Shown here: in pieces, positions 42,174-43,024 of the stretch
Numbering within the stretch: the stretch's first letter is position 1
How the letters are laid out: each line of letters begins with the position of its first letter
DNA from: Mastigamoeba balamuthi
Lineage: Eukaryota; Evosea; Mastigamoebida; Mastigamoebidae
Assembly (NCBI GenBank): GCA_902651635.1
Contig: CACRSC010000060.1
Span: 30,858 to 73,881, forward strand
Direction: 5' to 3'
Length of the DNA stretch: 43,024 nucleotides
The notes under the pieces: generated by a model
What the model was told of the DNA's origin: nothing
What the model saw: the letters and a program-made list of their open reading frames with translations, nothing else
Databases searched by the model: none
Position numbers and translations under genes: made by a program

Positions 42174-43024
42174 TTATTGGGCGTCGTTGGTTTCCTGCCC
42201 CTTGCCTTCGGCAAAGAACTGGGCAGTGCAGGGGACAGAGTAGGTGGGCATCTCTGCTGGCAGCCCTCAAATGGTTTGCCCTGCCGCGTTGCTCGGCGGG
42301 TGCTCCGTGCAGCGCCACAGCAGCTTCACAGAGACCCTGCGGCGCTTCTTGGCGGGGGGCCTTGCTGCCCCTCCTCTTCTGGCTGCGGGGGCCCTCGAGG
42401 GCCTTCCTGATGTCCTCGGCAGTGCGGCACCTGTCGCAGAGCTCGCGGAACTCCTCGCGGTTGAGGAGCTTGGTCGTGTGGGCCTCGAAAAACACGGGGC
42501 GGAAGGCCGTGAAGGTCGTTCCCACTGCCTTGATCTTGGCTGCTCCGCCGGGCTGCCCGTCCACACGACCCACGCACTCAAGTGCTCGGAGGAACTTGCA
42601 CTGGAGGGTCTCGGCTCTGAAGCCCACGTTGCACCAGACCTTGTAGAGGCCGCTGTCGTCCTCGCAGACGGGGACCATCATGCGGTTGTCCACGCTCATG
42701 TCCTCGTCCTCCCCGACGCTGGCCAGCCACTGGCGCGCTGCGCACTCGGCGGCCTCGTGGTGGTAGTGGCCCTGGCTGCGAGGGAACCCCAGCTCGTGCA
42801 TCACGACCTGCGGTGGAATATGATACAATCCGAGGCGGACAGCTGCGTGTCAATTGATGTGCCCAAAAGGGAATTCGGGGGGGGGGAACGGACGTCATGG
42901 AGGCCCTGGAAGAGGAGGACCATCTCCTCGAGGTCGTCCACGAGGGGCTTTGCCACAGGGCCGCTCTCCCGCAGCCTGTGCATGCCCGACAGCTCCTCCG
43001 CTGCCCCGCCAGACCCCGTCAGTG
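42174..43024 (-). CDS. Unidentified protein, partial (5' end beyond the window)
   Basis: Exons 42894-43024 (incomplete), 42319-42807 and, tentatively, 42174-42218; about 220 aa visible. I do not recognise the family. Visible: PLVDDLEEMVLLFQGLHD, then VVMHELGFPRSQGHYHHE, SVDNRMMVPVCEDDSGLY, VGTTFTAFRPVFFEAHTTKL and NREEFRELCDRCRTAED, ending in a basic stretch SQKRRGSKAPRQ. The first visible intron (42808-42893, gtccgt donor) carries CAATTG. The last exon (FFAEGKGQETNDAQ then stop) rests on phase and plausibility only; without it the frame runs on to 41854. Confidence 0.5.

Overview
This is GC-rich nuclear DNA from a microbial eukaryote: 15 spliced or single-exon protein genes, one retroelement integrase remnant, no rRNA or tRNA gene that I could find. 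The genes are densely packed on both strands and carry many short introns (mostly 40 to 190 nt). I assembled exon models by hand from reading frame, splice-site phase and protein-family continuity; every multi-exon model below closes in frame. Gene content (PKA, THH1/TOM1-type receptor, PEX19 with a CaaX box, an oxygen-sensitive glycyl radical enzyme, a cysteine-rich GPI-type surface protein) suggests a free-living protist that meets low oxygen. An anaerobic amoebozoan of the Mastigamoeba kind is my best guess, but that is inference and weak.

Layout. 35-3864 (-): DDX27/Drs1 ribosome-biogenesis helicase, divergent from 4067-5697 (+) PKA catalytic subunit. 5989-8320 (+): secreted cysteine-rich, probably GPI-anchored protein. 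8766-10163 (+): RNA polymerase III subunit RPC6, convergent with 10383-11979 (-) THH1/TOM1/TOM3-like seven-helix protein. 12795-15385 (-): glycyl-tRNA synthetase, divergent from 15732-16468 (+) PDAP1/HASPP28. 16699-17361 (-): GNAT acetyltransferase, divergent from 17484-18426 (+) POP5 of RNase P/MRP. 18427-22757: AT-rich, CpG-poor island with a degenerate integrase. 22758-24182 (-): unidentified gene that straddles the island edge. 24554-26123 (-): DHHC palmitoyltransferase. 26347-27498 (-): PEX19. 29044-33104 (+): a TULIP (BPI-like) lipid-binding domain fused to two PqiA-like membrane modules. 33353-39597 (-): a 1743-residue, 14-exon protein containing a complete glycyl radical enzyme core with very long N- and C-terminal extensions. 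40947-41549 (+): ankyrin-repeat protein. 42174 to the right edge (-): a partial unidentified gene.

Two proteins are the most unusual items: the TULIP-PqiA fusion and the giant glycyl radical enzyme. Genome-level oddities run through the window: 5' splice sites follow GTNCGY rather than GTAAGT, several introns are GC-AG (three start with gcacgc), the palindrome CAATTG occurs only outside coding exons and mostly in introns, several introns are built from tandem duplications, and an AAATATC/GATATTT motif sits roughly 50-110 nt upstream of most housekeeping start codons.
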